DNA from: Elysia chlorotica
Taxonomy: Eukaryota > Mollusca > Gastropoda > Plakobranchidae
Assembly (NCBI GenBank): GCA_003991915.1
Contig: RQTK01000875.1
Span: forward strand, 148,831 to 212,830
Direction of reading: 5' to 3'
DNA: 64,000 bases
The position numbers and the translations under genes are program-made. Positions 11,946 to 33,269 of this stretch are shown here, piece after piece. The notes under the pieces were generated by a model. It was not told the origin of the DNA. It saw only the letters and a list, made by a program, of their open reading frames with translations, and made no database searches. How positions within the stretch are numbered: position 1 is the stretch's first letter; each line of letters opens with the position of its first letter.

Positions 11946-12431
11946 GAGTTGTAGATCTGGCTAATGTCTTTGGGCAAGGCTAATATCAAAGCTGCTGTTT
12001 TGATAATGATTTGAGGCTCTTTTATTATTTCTCATCAATGGATCTATATTATAACAACTAGTTATGCGTGGTACAGATGGATTTCTATTTTGCGAATCAA
12101 AAAAGTGAAGAAACAGAAGTTGATGACCTTTTTAAAATGTTTGTTTCTTTCTAATTTTTTGTCATGCATGTCTTGAAGATTTTTTCATATTATCTTGAAC
12201 AGGCAATGTAAAATTGTGATGTTGATTGTTATAAAGTAAAAATACATAACGACACAGTTTACGCAGAACACACTGACTCTAGATCTAACTTTAGATCTGA
12301 TAAATTAGGCAAGCGAAACGCGTGTACCAGATATTAGCCGACGAAGGTTGGTAATCTAGACCTAGCTCTACGCTGAACTAATCTAGATCTCTAGATCTAT
12401 AATTCTTCGATGCGCCGAACTTGTAGATTCG

Positions 12432-13080
12432 ATCCCGGACGAGCCCCCAGTGTAACAGATTTGCTGGTGATGGTGGTAATCTGTTAGGCTCTGTTTGTCT
12501 AGGGGTATTAAAAATATTCACAGCCAATCACACGACTCGTCCGTAGAAAATAAATCCGAAGTCCGCAAGTAACAATTTCAAACTGTTTAATCCAACAAAA
12601 GGGCTATACTCTACAATGTTTGTAGGACGGCTCAATAGTACAATTACTGGAGTTTCAATGTAGACTCTGGAAAACAATATTGACTCTTTAAATGTTGACT
12701 CTTGACTCTTCAAATGTTGACTCCTCTAAATCTAATTAAGATTCTTATTTATACAAAATTTCGTCGAATCATCCAGAACAAGAATTACGTAAATCATAAG
12801 AGAATATTCTCGGTACATCTCTTTAGCAATTAACAACCAATCAGAACAAAGGTAAACAAGAGGTGACGAGGTGATTACTAATCTAGAACTAGCCGGAGGT
12901 TTCGAGAAGGGCTGTGTTCAGTAAGCAAAACTCACAATCAAATTCTTAGGCTTGAAATACAATCGTTATGCAAACAAACAAGATAATGTACATACATCTA
13001 GTCAATCCGCCACCCAAAAAGTTACGCACCTAAAAAGGGTGAGGAAATGAATAGATCAACTTATAGTACAATGCGTTACA
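12432..13080 (-). mobile_element. LTR of a retrotransposon with tRNA-Pro primer-binding site
   Basis: On the minus strand an LTR of 630 bp runs from 13080 (TGTAACGC) to 12451 (TCTGTTACA), with inverted TGTAAC/GTTACA ends and TG...CA termini. A TATA box TATAAATAAG lies near 12750. One base past the 3' end is TGGGGGCTCGTCCGGGAT (complement of 12432-12449), which equals the primer-binding site complementary to the 3' end of proline tRNA. This makes it a 5' LTR plus the start of a leader. No gag, pol or env frame follows in 12300-11950, so the element is truncated. A Gypsy-type origin is likely, but the LTR alone cannot prove it. Confidence 0.78.
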
Positions 13081-13592
13081 CATCCCCCCACTTAAAATAA
13101 TTTTTCCTAAAAATTTATTTTCATATTCATAAAATTTTATATTACATTGCTTCTTCTATAAAATATTTTTTATCAGAGTTTGCTTTTTATGTTTTATTTT
13201 TCATACTGTAAAAGGTGTTTTCAATTTACATAATTAGGCTTAATCTAGGCTTAAATCGATTATTCTAAATCAGCTTTTTGTCCAAAATGCCCAATAATTT
13301 TTACAGTTGATTGTTGATGTTTGATCTGATTAGGACATTTATCACAATGTTATACATTTTCAATTTCATAGACTTTCAAAAGGCAAGTTACGTTCCAATG
13401 AATTGATACTACTCACTCTTAGTTGTAGAAATAATTATGTATATGTGGCTTTTTTTGTGGACCACTATTGATTTTTCTGTATAAGTCAACTACTGCAAGT
13501 AAAAGGTCACGTTATTTCTTTCTGATCAATCGTGGAAGGCAGATATTGGAATGTCATTGCCACCTCTAGCAAGACAATTTTTCCCTACAGTT

Positions 13593-14210
13593 ACATGTTC
13601 TGGTTAAGGATAAGATTGATTTGGATTTGTTTGTCTGATTCAAGTGATTGATGATTTCATGTTCTGGTTAAGGATAAGATTGATTTGAATTTGTTTGTCT
13701 GATTGATGATTTCATGTTCTGGTTAAGGATAAGATTGATTTGAATATATTTCTCTGGTTGATGATTTCATGTTCTGGTTAAGGATAAGATTGATTTGAAT
13801 TTGTTTGTCTGATTGATGATTTCATGTTCTGGTTAAGGATAAGATTGATTTGAATTTGTTTCTCTGGTTGATGATTTCATGTTCTGGTTAAGGATAAGAT
13901 TGATTTGAAATTGTTTATCTGGTTGATGATTTCATGTTCTGGTAAAGGATAAGATTGATTTGAATTTGTTTATCTGGTTGATGATTTCATGTTCTGGTTA
14001 AGGATAAGATTGATTTGAATTTGTTTGTCTGATTGATGATTTCATGTTCTGGTTAAGGATAAGATTGATTTGAATTTGTTTGTCTGATTGATGATTTCAT
14101 GTTCTGGTTAAGGATAAGATTGATTTGGATTTGTTTGTCTGATTGATGATTTCATGTTCTGGTTAAGGATAAGATTGATTTGGATTTGTTTGTCTGATTG
14201 ATGATTTAAT
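13593..14210. repeat. 55-bp minisatellite, about 11 copies
   Basis: The unit starts with CATGTTCTGGTTAAGGATAA and continues GATTGATTTGAATTTG, then TTTGTCTGATTGATGATTT. Starts at 13658 and 13713 give a 55-base period; the first unit carries an 11-base insertion. Copies differ by a few substitutions (TGTCTGATT or TCTCTGGTT variants). There is no coding frame and no spacer variation of the CRISPR kind. Confidence 0.93.
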
Positions 14211-17200
14211 GTAGGAATAACCTATTGTAGGGTAATTTAAACCATTTTATGGGCAAACAAATTTTAATGGGCCTGTGCATATAAAATTATATAAACTACA
14301 TGTGTTAATAAATCAAATAATTTCAATTATGGGTTGAAATTAATGCCTTTCCAAGGCACATTAAATTGCATGCAGTGTAGAACTACAGATTTTCTTCCAT
14401 GTGCCGTACCCCACAAAATCACTACTGTATCATAATGTGAGTGACGTCTTTAATCAACATCTTCAACCAAAATTTGCTATCTATTCCTTTCAACTCAAGG
14501 GCTGTAATTTTTACACTCCTTTTCCAATACATTTTATGTGATAGACTAAAAAGAATCAGAAGGATCTTTGAGTTATAGGAAATTCAATGCAAAATAACAT
14601 TAAGAAGTCTTTTATTTCACTTTGGCTATACAAACAAGTTTAACAATGTAATTTCCTTCCCCTTCCTCGTTCTTTACAGATAAAAGTACTTTGATTTGAA
14701 CTTGTTGACTGAGCAGCTCTTTCCAGCCTCACCACTTTTGGCAGGTTACTGTCTCAAATGAGGATATTTAAAATTCTATGCTGTACGAGTTTTGATGACT
14801 TTGCCAAAAAACAATATTGTGGAATCCTGATACTAATTTTACTATAGTCAACTCCTTGGAATTGTAAGACTAAGAGTTGACTTTACCCTACCCAAATTTA
14901 CTTTAACAAAAAAAGAGAATCTTTTAAATTTGGACTGCCGGTACCATTATGTGGTTGACCTAAATTAAGTTTAGGTGAGAGTTGAATTTGTTGACTTTAG
15001 CTGTGGATTCCACTGTATTAAGTCATATATTTAAGTTATCCATTGATAATGCCAATTCATGTATTGCATTGTTTTTTTGAATCGCATTTTTTTGTTCTTG
15101 CGGTTGCATGTTGCCAAATTTCCTGCTTTTGCCTTTTATATTTTATACTTTGCATCCATCTTTTTGATAATGATTTTGCACGTTTGATAACATTAGCTTC
15201 TAAGAGAGGTAGTCAGCCTGTGAATAGTGTGATGGTTGTTGTCGTTACTATTGCAACCTAATCATAATTTTAAATTGAATAGTCGACTTAATTAATTATA
15301 CCCCAGCAAACAGCCTTTACACCTCTTTAGGGAACTCATGAAAACAATTTGCTTTGAGTTACAAGTATAATTTTATACTACAAACTTTTCTAATTTGGAT
15401 ACGAATTTACGATTCTATGTAAGGAGCTCCAATGAAAATTATTCATAATATCATGTTCTGTGAAAATTAACTCCAGCAACTTTATCCAATTGCTGTTGTA
15501 TTTTAAGGCTACCTGTTAATGGACTGACTTTTTTTTTTCACTTTTATACTATAATTTAGCACATATCTTTAGTATATATTTCAAATAATAATTCAATTTA
15601 CAATGTATGTGTTTGCTTTAACTTTTGCTACAGTAAATGTAGGCCTATGAATGTATTATGAAATTTAAACAGTTCAAAACAATTATGGAATGGTGTAACT
15701 GTAAGGTTTTTTATGCAAACATTCTTTCCATTTCAATTAACTACTCTTGAATGGAAAAAAAAATAAAATAAATAACACACTGAATTACCGAAAATCAAAT
15801 TGGAGTGTTGGTACTGTTAATAGTTATGCATTCCACATTCAACTCAACTCTCATGAACCTTTACTGTGCCGGTTATTTTTCTTCCTGTTGTTATTTTACT
15901 TCAGTGCACTCCACTTAATTTGACATCTCATTATATCCGAGTATTAGATATACACAATGTACATGTACTTAAAAAGGCTACAAGTCCCTTTTAATTGCTA
16001 TGCCACTTGTGTCATACTTCTGCTGAAGGCGACACTATGTTGTTTATAAATTATATTTCTTGTTCCGATAAGTTTGTTTCCTCTAAGTCTAACCAAATGT
16101 GGCAAGAAATAATGAAACACCGGTGATTAGCTAGTCGTGTTTCTGTGATAGCTTTGCAAAATTACACTTTTTAGTAGGGTAATCTAGTCTAATGATGATT
16201 TAGCCTACAACAAAGTACATGTATACCAATATTTACACCGTGTAGTGTGTAGTTTTTATCAAGACCTACAGCCAAGTCACTCAAAGTCAAACATTGGTAC
16301 ATTTTAATACTAAGTAAAATACTGTATCTTGTAATATTTTCACAATTTCTTATTTTATATGAAAGTTCTGGTCCCTGTAAATTAGTGTAATGTTGAATTA
16401 TCATATATGCACTGTACTTTGCAAAAGAAGTTCAGTTGTGTGCTGATCAAAGATTTGTCCAACTGATTTTGACACTACCAATACAATTTTATACCTTTAC
16501 ATGCATTGCATTATTATTTTTTTAGATTTCAAGAATTGAAAATCTTTCTTTGTACATATTATGTTAATGATTTATTCTGTGATATAAATTGAAATTTAAA
16601 GAACACAACAAATTTAGTAAGATTGTATCATTCACTGATGTGCCCGTTCCATCCTATTCTTAATGAGTCTTAACTCTTATCCTTCACTATTTTTAGAGGG
16701 TTTTTTTTACTATGTTCTTATCCAATTTCACACAGCAGTATACTACATTACTAGTATTTTTTTTTATTACCCATACTAAAATTGATAGCCAGAGATGGAC
16801 AATGTTGAAGTACATGCACTATTTAAAATGACTGTTTATTACATTATGCAATAATCCTAAGTCATACATAGGAAACTTGTCCATCTGCTAGTGCTACTGC
16901 TAGTATTACTATTAGTGCTAAGTAAGATAGAAAAAAAACGCAAGTCATGTCTCAAGTCTCAAGTCCAAATGTAAAGATTTTACGGATGTTTCTAAGGTAC
17001 ACTAGGACTAAAGGGCAATGAAAGCATGATACATCTGGTGTCTTTTTGTATACAGATACAGAGTTTAACTTAAATTAAAAATAAAGCAAACCAGTACTTT
17101 ACTCATACCTGTCTTTCTTTTTTTTTTTTTACCGAGTACAATGCACATAATATGTATCGGTACAAATGTATCACGATTGTTGAGAATTTCTGTCTATGCT

Positions 17201-18155
17201 GTTTATTCTTGATCAACAATGCATCACATAAAATGATAAATATTATACAGCGCAGGTGTGTATATTACAGAAGAAACTTCATTGGATGGGATGTATATGT
17301 TGAACTTGAAGGGAAAAGAAAACAAATGAAGAACTATGGTGCAGTAAGGCCCAATTTATTTATTTTTTTAAATAAAAGCTCACAAGATACAGTGTTGGCT
17401 CACTTGAAATTTTCAATAAATATGTGTAAATTAGTGAGTGAGTGAGTTTGTTTTACAGCACGTCAGCACGGTAACCTCTATGTTGTGCCTATGATATCCG
17501 AGGACAGTTAATTAATGCATTATAGTTTATACTACTACTAGTACTAGTACTAGTAGTAGCAAAGGTAATTCCTTTATCTCTCTGAGTAGTAAAAACATAT
17601 CAATTGTGCGTGAAAAGTTTGGTTACGAGTGAAGGGTTAAAATTATATACAGTCGTTTAAAAGATCCATGACTATCACAGTTAAGTTTTGTTATACACCA
17701 ATGTCCTTCAGGTACCTGAGTATGCGCTGAGGACTAATATAAGTACATGTACTGTAAATACAGTATGCTCTCCATTGGCCTGGAAGCTGGGTGCAAAATT
17801 TCTTTCCTGGTAAACGGACAATCAACCAGAATGTGATAGGGGTTTTGTCCTTATGGAGAGCTGCCAGTTCAAGAATGCTTCCTGGTCTTTCCAGCGTCCA
17901 GGGAGGGATTTCCGAAAATTTGTCTTCTTGAATAGTTACTCAAAAGATTAAAAACCAAACAAAAAGAAGTAAAAAGGTGAAAATTGTTGTTTTCTTTCAT
18001 AAATTTGTATTTTATTATTTTTTTAAGCTATCATGTTCAAATTTATATATGTCTTGTTATATATCATATGAAAGAGTATCCAATTCTCTATTTTTTTACA
18101 ATGTTTACAAAATTAAGAAAAATCAAATAGTTTCAGCTATAGCGCATTTACAAAA
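14211..18155. other. AT-rich intergenic sequence without recognised features
   Basis: Almost 4 kb of AT-rich sequence. No splice-linked coding exon, RNA gene or clear mobile element was recognised. Short palindromic CTA/TAG repeats occur near 17530-17560. Part of it might be the 3' UTR of the membrane protein gene, but no evidence sets an end. Confidence 0.4.
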
Positions 18156-18164
18156 TCAAGTCGA

Positions 18165-18945
18165 AAATTGATTAGAGTTATCTCCCCTACGTTGGTAAAT
18201 TGGGGGTTGGAATTTCACAAGGGGCTGGTAAATTAAGAGATAAGGAGCTGCTGTACCCGAATTCCATTTCCAAAGGGTACTGGAATCGCGTTCGGTGAAA
18301 ATTGGAACTTTTCTATTTTTATACGTTGGGTGGAAAACGGGGTGAAAAGCAGGATTGACAGATTTCAGATTGACTGCATATTGTAAGGATAGTTTGTCTC
18401 TTCTTTCTGACAAGGATGGTTCCTTTGCACTTGCAGCTACGTAGTCTTTCTACCGTGGTACGAAATGCCCCGAGGCTGAGACGCAGTCCTTGGTGGTGTA
18501 TAGTGTCTAGCATTTTAATATACGACGACCTGGCAGAGCCATACACTACGCTGCCATAGTCGAGTTTAGACCGTATCAGAGAGCGGTTGAGGTAGAAGAG
18601 GGACTATCTGCTCCCCACTCTGTCCCGGATAAAGTTTTAATGAGATTGAGTGCTTTTTGACATTTTTTCTTCAGATATTTCAGGTGGGGGATAAAAAATA
18701 GCTTTTGGTCAAATATAAAGCCTAAAAATTTGGCTTCTTCCACAGGGATTCTTTGGCCGCGTACGATGTAGAGATCAGGATCCCTAGGAACTTTTTTCTT
18801 GGTAATATTACAAAAATGAACAGCTACTGTATCGTTTTCTGAGGAGAGAATTTGAAGCGGTTTGTGTCTGCCCACTTCTCAAAAGCATTGAGCTGCCGCT
18901 CTATGGTTGGAATTGAAGACGCTCTATAGCAGACGGCAAAATAGT
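18165..18945 (-). pseudogene. Jockey-type LINE reverse transcriptase remnant
   Basis: Read on the minus strand across three frames, the fragment follows the order of mobile-element-jockey reverse transcriptases just after the catalytic YxDD motif: CYRASSIPTIERQLNAFEKW, then ADTNRFKFSSEN, then IPVEEAKFLGFIFDQKL and FIPHLKYLKKKCQKALNLIK, then YGSARSSYIKMLDTIHHQGL and RLSLGAFRT, then LSLQYAVNLKS. These blocks are established signatures of Jockey/CR1-like ORF2 proteins. Frame changes near 18590, 18470 and 18380 and the missing finger/palm core make it a dead 5'-truncated copy. It lies between genes. Confidence 0.88.
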
Positions 18946-18959
18946 CTAAGTGTAACTAA

Positions 18960-21900
18960 CGAGCAGTTAACATCATTTTTCAAGGTCTAGGTTATTGAAT
19001 CAATTTGTATGCCAACAAGAATTGGAGAGAGAGAACGCTGCCATGAGGAAATGCCTGCTCCTGCTCGAAAGAGTCAGAAAGTGGTCTGGTTTGACTTGTC
19101 TTTTGTTGATAGCTGACAGGATCGGTTCTTTATCTCTCAAGAAGGTGAAATTTCATAGTCTCTGCAAATTTGGGCTTTCGTTTTTTTCTTCCTATCAACT
19201 TCGTTGATTATTTCAGTCTTCTTTTCAATCGAAAAACATTTCCTTTTGTATAGAAAGCCATCTTCTTCTTCCGTTGTGTGTAAAATTTGCGTTCTGTATT
19301 GTACAGCTAGTAGAAATTAGGAATTAATGCCGTAAAATACGCCTTCTGTATTGTATTTCTATAGATCTAGACTAGCTAGTGGAAATTAGGAGTGAATCAT
19401 GAAAGAGTGTTTCGAGATCAAGGATCGTAACAGGTGCCGCTATAGTTGAGCACTACTGTAAGTTTTAAGTATAACCCTAAGTAAAACAAGTTGATAAAAA
19501 TAGGGTAACTAAAACTATTAAATTGCGCTAGAAATGCAGATAGTCCTATAGGTGTATTTGAACAAAGGAAGTTCTTGGTGAGAACGTGTTTATTTTATTA
19601 TGAATATGACAATGCTGATGATGATGCATATCTTTACATACCGGTACATTGTGTACAATGTAATTTTTAAACCAACATGGTTCAATTGTTGAAAAGAAAG
19701 CATAATCATATTTTGCATTTAAAAAAATAAACCTGAATTTTTAAAACAGATGCTCTATTTCATGGCTCTACTGTGATTGTGGAAAGACTTTCTCATGATA
19801 TAATCCCACAAAACATGATCAGATTTTGACATTTTCTCCCTGCGCACAATAGGACGCAGTGTCAACAAACTTTTAAAAAAAACGTACCAAAAAATTCTTT
19901 TGTCAATTAGCTGCAAATATTGATGTGCAAGTGTTTGGGCCATTTTTGACGAAATAAACATTTGATTTTCTATCAACATGAGATTTTGAGTATTTAGTCA
20001 TTCTACTGGGCAATATAAATCTTATTTTGGTTTCACAAGATGAACAATTGACTTTTAGGAGACTTAGATTAAAAAACAGCCCGATGAGCTTGTAATTGTA
20101 TGTATATAATTTTAAAAATTGAAGCTGTCAAATCTATATTCACCAGCCAATTTTGATTAAATATTTACACTACAAATTGGTTTAGTTTGAATGTGCTGAC
20201 TTTATCACAACATTATCAGCTTGTGGTAGCCTACCTCACCAGACACTTCTTAAAGTATCTGGACCTAGAATAGCTACTTAGGTTGTGAATCTGTTTAATG
20301 TGAATTAATATTGTTAACCTTTGTTGGAATTACGTGACCATGTCACTCTTCAATTTTGTGAACATGTAAAAAAAAAAAAGCCTCAGGCTTCAAAAATTTT
20401 CTGTGATACATGAACAAGTTACATCAATGTGTATTGTTTTATTTATAGATCTAAGTATAAAATTTTTCGCAATTGACATGTCAGTGACACTCTTCCAGGT
20501 TATAAAAAGGCATTTACCAGAAGATATTTATACTATGGTACCAACCATAAAAAACATTTGCATTTCTAAAATTTAGACCGTCCTCTGGCACTGATCTTTG
20601 AATCACCCAGCACTTGCATTCAAGTTCAGAAATTCGACAACTAAAATTCATCATTGTCAACATCAATTTATTTTCATAAAAACAGTTCTCATAAAAATAT
20701 GAAAAAATAAAGACATTTAGAACAACATCCACATGACAGAGGGGTATGACAAGGGGGAAAAATGCATGATGATGAATATGATCTTAAGTGAAGATGATCA
20801 ATGGAGCAGGGAAAGGGTTTAGATCTGATGCAGGCTTCTAAGTGCCTAACAAAACAACGTTAAAACGCAGGCATTTCACGATACAACTAACAACTATACT
20901 TGTGGCAGGCACACCCATAACATAATATAGTTGTGCTATTTTTGGAAAAGGAAAAAAAATGGATGGCCCAATTATATACTAATTAAAAACAATTTGCGTG
21001 TCTTGGAAAATTATGTACAACAAATAACCCCTCCCGCACCTTTGGAATCTTAGAATGACGAAAAAGAATTTAAAAGTATGTTTACACTAAATAATTATGT
21101 ACATGAAACTCAATACTAGTGACACAGAATGTAAAATGAGTAAAAAAAACTAGCATAGACAATGTTACCACTGACTACCTGGTCAATCCTAACTGAAGAA
21201 GACTTGCATATCGTGGCTAGATGACCCTAACGTTGAAATCGCGATGGTCGATAGGCACTGAGACTGGATAGGATGTTTTTTCTAGGCTGATCTGCCATAC
21301 AACCCTATCTATGCCTGATGCCTGAACTGCCTGCCTGCCTGCTTATCTTCCTCAGTTTCTAGTTTCCTTATATCTGCTTACAACCTGTTTGCCTGCCTGC
21401 CTATAAGTGAAGTGAGGAAAGGAAAGAGGAATTAAGGATTATGGATAAAATGTGACAAAATATGACATATATCATTAGTTACTTACAAAATACATTACCC
21501 AATCCCAAATCAAAGGATGATGTCCGAGTCCAAGTAGTGCATTTCCAGATCACATGTGTTTCCATGCCACAGCACAGAAAGACATTCCACTCAGGAGAGT
21601 CTTTACTCTGATCTTGCACCAGAGACTCGCACATATCAAGTTTTAATTTATAACTGAGCAAGGCCTTCACTCAAACCATAATTTCTTTTGATTGGGGCAC
21701 TAGGGTCCACATATTTCAAAGGCTGAGAGTAAACATCTGCAGACTAGTTCATGTATATACATAGAATATCCAATAGGATAAGCACACTAAGTTGAAATGC
21801 ATTGAAACCTAAAAAATGTTTATGGTTTGAGCATCGGACCACGCAGAAAGTAATTTGAAATATTAACCATTAATGTGCAAAAAAACAACCCTTGTGCGTT

Positions 21901-22398
21901 TCAAGAAAAAGGGGCTGATAAAAAACGTTCTTGCTTTCATCGGCGAAATGAAGCCAATATAAAACAACTCCAAAAAAATTGTGTACCGGAATTAGCAAGT
22001 AACACCTGACTTTAACAATTGAAATAATTTCCTAAATTTCAGTAAAACGGGACACTTTAAATCTTATTAAAACCCGGAAATTAAGCATGGCTTATTAAAG
22101 AACATGGCCTAATAAGTAGCAAGTATAAGAGTGATTTTTAGTGGTTAATATAAAGTCGCAGGGTATACATTTTTTTTACTTCAGCAAGCTGCCTTAATAT
22201 CACACTAAGAAGACTAACGGAGCACGAAAATGTTCCTCCTAATTCAGGCAAATGGATTAAATTATGAAAATAAAGGCTTACTGTTTACCAGTACAAACAT
22301 GTTGCATATATTTATTAATTCTGCTTTGAATGACGTGGACACCTTGCTCAAGAGATGAAAAGTAAATGATGTGAAAGCCCTCTTCAGTGTATACTCAC
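18960..22398 (-). other. Probable spliced 3' UTR region of the hnRNP gene
   Basis: The last coding exon of the hnRNP gene continues past its stop to a donor (CTCAAG|GTGAGT, exon end 22399), so at least one 3' UTR exon should lie to the left. A candidate acceptor CTGCAG ends near 21742 and a candidate donor GTAAGT near 21486 could bound a UTR cassette. The true 3' end was not located. No other gene is recognised here. Confidence 0.4.
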
Positions 22399-22435
22399 CT
22401 TGAGATAGTAAAGGATGTTATGGTCAATCTTCACT

Positions 22436-29646
<7,211 letters not shown>

Positions 29647-29760
29647 GACTGTATAACAAATTTGAAGATGTGTTCTCTTCCAAGCGTGCGGTCTGTTCAG
29701 CGTGGTCGGCGCAAGAGAAAGAAAGGGGCTTGAATCTTTGATAGTTAGTCAACGACTGAA
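29647..29760 (-). promoter_or_regulatory. 5' UTR and promoter-proximal region of the hnRNP gene
   Basis: The ATG at 29646-29644 is followed after two codons by donor CCG|GTAAGT. Sequence immediately upstream on the minus strand (29647-29760) includes a GC-richer block with CTTGGAAGAGAACACATC and a pyrimidine-rich CCCCTTTCTTTCTCTTG. This fits a TATA-less housekeeping-type start, but the transcription start itself cannot be fixed from sequence. Confidence 0.4.
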
Positions 29761-30336
29761 AACGAGGCTAGAAACTGTGGCCTTGTGGGAAAAATGTCGT
29801 CACCTTCTTATCATAATTATTAGAATATATCGACACGTAATTATAAATTTTAACTAAATGTGTCGAGGAAACATTGTATCTATTTTGTTGCCGTAATTTT
29901 TTTACTTAGACGCCCTCTCATAATTTGTTTGAATTCTTCTAAAGAAAAGCATTATAGCATTTCCCGTGGGTTACCATTTAAATTCAGCATATTATCTATG
30001 TCTTGGTAGTCAAACTAAGTTTATCGGTATCACCCTTTAAAGTTGATGACGACATCCTAGAGATGGCGCTTTTGATTTACCTCCCTCCGTTGTTGTTGTT
30101 TGTTTTTTTCCCTTTCCCTTTCCCCCACAACTAGATGTTCGTTGTTCGTTGTTAGAGGAACACCCCTACCCCCACCCCAAGAAATTAAGGAACAGAATGA
30201 TGTGATTTATCTTTTCTAACTTGATCCTCCAACGTGTAAGGAACGTCCAGAGGAATTGAGGAACGCTTTATCCGACCAATAACAAAAAACAAATAAATGT
30301 TGGATATTTCCAGTGTGTGGCTTTTAGACAATTACC

Positions 30337-30355
30337 CCCCCCCCCCCCCCCACTT

Positions 30356-30434
<79 letters not shown>
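30337..30434. repeat. Poly-C and (CT)n microsatellite
   Basis: A C-run of about 16 bases at 30337-30352, then an almost pure CT array to 30434. Open frames through it on both strands are Ser/Leu or Arg/Glu repeats and are not coding. Confidence 0.95.
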
Positions 30435-30436
<2 letters not shown>

Positions 30437-30910
30437 ACACCAAAAAAAAACCTCTCCCTCCCAAAATCCCCAGTCCGCAGGGAAGTAGAGTATTGTAGAG
30501 AAAGCTTTTATTTGGGGTGAAAGGGTGAGTATATTTTGACTTGGGTGGGGCGGACCAGTTTTCAAGACAAAGGTGGCCCAACAACCTAACCATTGTAAGC
30601 TGCTAATGCCATTTGCCAACAAAAATCAACGCTGTCACAATCTGTCAGAGAGCATTGTACAAACTTTTAAAAATTAATATTTAGTTTCAGTGATATTCTT
30701 TTTACATACTTACTCATTATTTGAATTATCGAAGCATTATTTTTTATAACTATCAGTTTTGAGAAACAAATCGGATCAACGCCTGTTTGCACTCTACAAT
30801 TATGCTGGTGTGTTGTTGTTGTTGTTGTTGTTGATGATTGTTGTTGTTTTGTTGTTCCTGGTGTGTGAAGGCGGTGAAATCATGTGCCAATTTCTGCATG
30901 CGGTAAAATG

Positions 30911-30911
<1 letters not shown>

Positions 30912-30941
<30 letters not shown>

Positions 30942-31109
30942 CATACATACATACATACATACATACATACATACATACATACATACATACATACATACAT
31001 ACATACATACATACATACATACATACATACATACATACATACATACATACATACATACATACATACATACATACATACATACATACATACATACATACAT
31101 ACATACATA

Positions 31110-31141
<32 letters not shown>
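30912..31141. repeat. (ACAT)n array of about 50 units plus poly-T
   Basis: A perfect tetranucleotide ACAT/ATGT array of about 200 bases ends in about 29 T and then seven G. The purity suggests recent expansion. The long open frames it creates on both strands (Tyr-Ile-His-Thr or Met-Tyr-Val-Cys repeats) are rejected as genes. Confidence 0.97.
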
Positions 31142-31777
31142 GGGGGGGTTTGAAAATGAAAAATTTGTGGAATATGCTGTCCGGATGCATTCTCTTTCAT
31201 CAGGGTTTTTTCGAATCTGAGTGTAGGTCCATTTTCAGACTTAGATTATAGTGTCACTTTGGTTTGTCCTTCAACCAGCATCTTAAGCTCACCCTCTCTT
31301 ATTAGCATTTTGCTATACATTCTCCTTTTCACGTTGCTTTATTACCTTTACTAGTTGGGAACCTACGAAACTCGTGGTACTGTACATATGAACTGCGCTA
31401 TAGCTTCAACACGTCTGTCCAGTAGTAGACATACCTTAAAAATGATTTTACGAAGAGATTCACCAAGTATTCTATGCTCTGATAAAAGCTACATGTAGTA
31501 GAACATCTTTGTAAACTTTTTTCCATCGGTTTTATTTTTTTTTTTTTTAATTGCTTGGTTTTTGTAAGCCTTTGTTAAAAGTGACCCGTATTTTGTTAGT
31601 TGCACATAGCAGATTAAAAAAAACAAAACAAAAAACAAAAAACAAAAAAAAAACACCATAGCCTATAAAAGTCATCCAAAAAATATATACATGTACGTTC
31701 AAGACAAAGCAATCGCTCCTTTTTCATGGCAACAAGCTTAGAACGCGTTCACACTTAATATTTTCTCCAATCTATAC

Positions 31778-32018
31778 TCAAAATTTCGACGCGCATGATA
31801 AAACTTCCAATTCCATTCTTGTTACATTAAGTCAAATGCATCACAAATGTTTGTAGAATTTTCTGCCCCCCCCCCCCCCCCACACACACACACACCTTTT
31901 CAAAATTTCGACGCGCATGATAAAACTTCCAATTCCATTCTTGTTACATTAAGTCAAATGCATCACAAATGTTTGTAGAATTTTCTGCCCCCCACCCCCC
32001 CCCACACACACACACACC
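31778..32018. repeat. Tandem duplication of about 120 bp ending in poly-C and (CA)n
   Basis: The block CAAAATTTCGACGCGCATGA to the (CA)n-CCTTTT end occurs at about 31780-31899 and again at 31900-32018 with near identity apart from the lengths of the C and CA runs. Confidence 0.9.
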
Positions 32019-32257
32019 TTTTCCCCTAAAAATACTTTACCTTAATGTATCAAATTTGGACTTAGCGCCAGAATAATAAGAGACCGCTCCCCGAATCGTT
32101 TTCAGTCATGATTTTATGCGTATTATGTAAGTTGAATTTTAATGAAACGTGTATGCCCCTCCCTGTAGCTTAACATTTTGTTGTTTTTTTAATTATGTTT
32201 TTTGATCAATTGGCATAATTTATTTCAATTTGGGTTATTGATGAAAGCGGGAGGGTG

Positions 32258-33104
<847 letters not shown>

Positions 33105-33269
33105 AGACGCAGACCAAACTTAAATGCCTACCCCCATTTTTTATTTGATTAGATCACTAAGATCTAACATAGGCGTGCCTCTGTTTGAAGTTTCTGGTTA
33201 ATGCTTGATGAGAATACTAAAATCCAATATAGTGTTAGAACTACATTATAAGCCATCGTTGTACTGTAA

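Noticed and set aside
13593..14210. CRISPR-like array
   Set aside because: The whole 55-base unit repeats without unique spacers; it is a minisatellite in a eukaryotic genome. The 40-bp arrays at 35.5 and 36.7 kb were rejected as CRISPR for the same reason.
30753..31220. Long open frames of 106-153 codons with Tyr-Ile-His-Thr or Met-Tyr-Val-Cys repeats
   Set aside because: Created by the pure ACAT microsatellite, whose period prevents stops.
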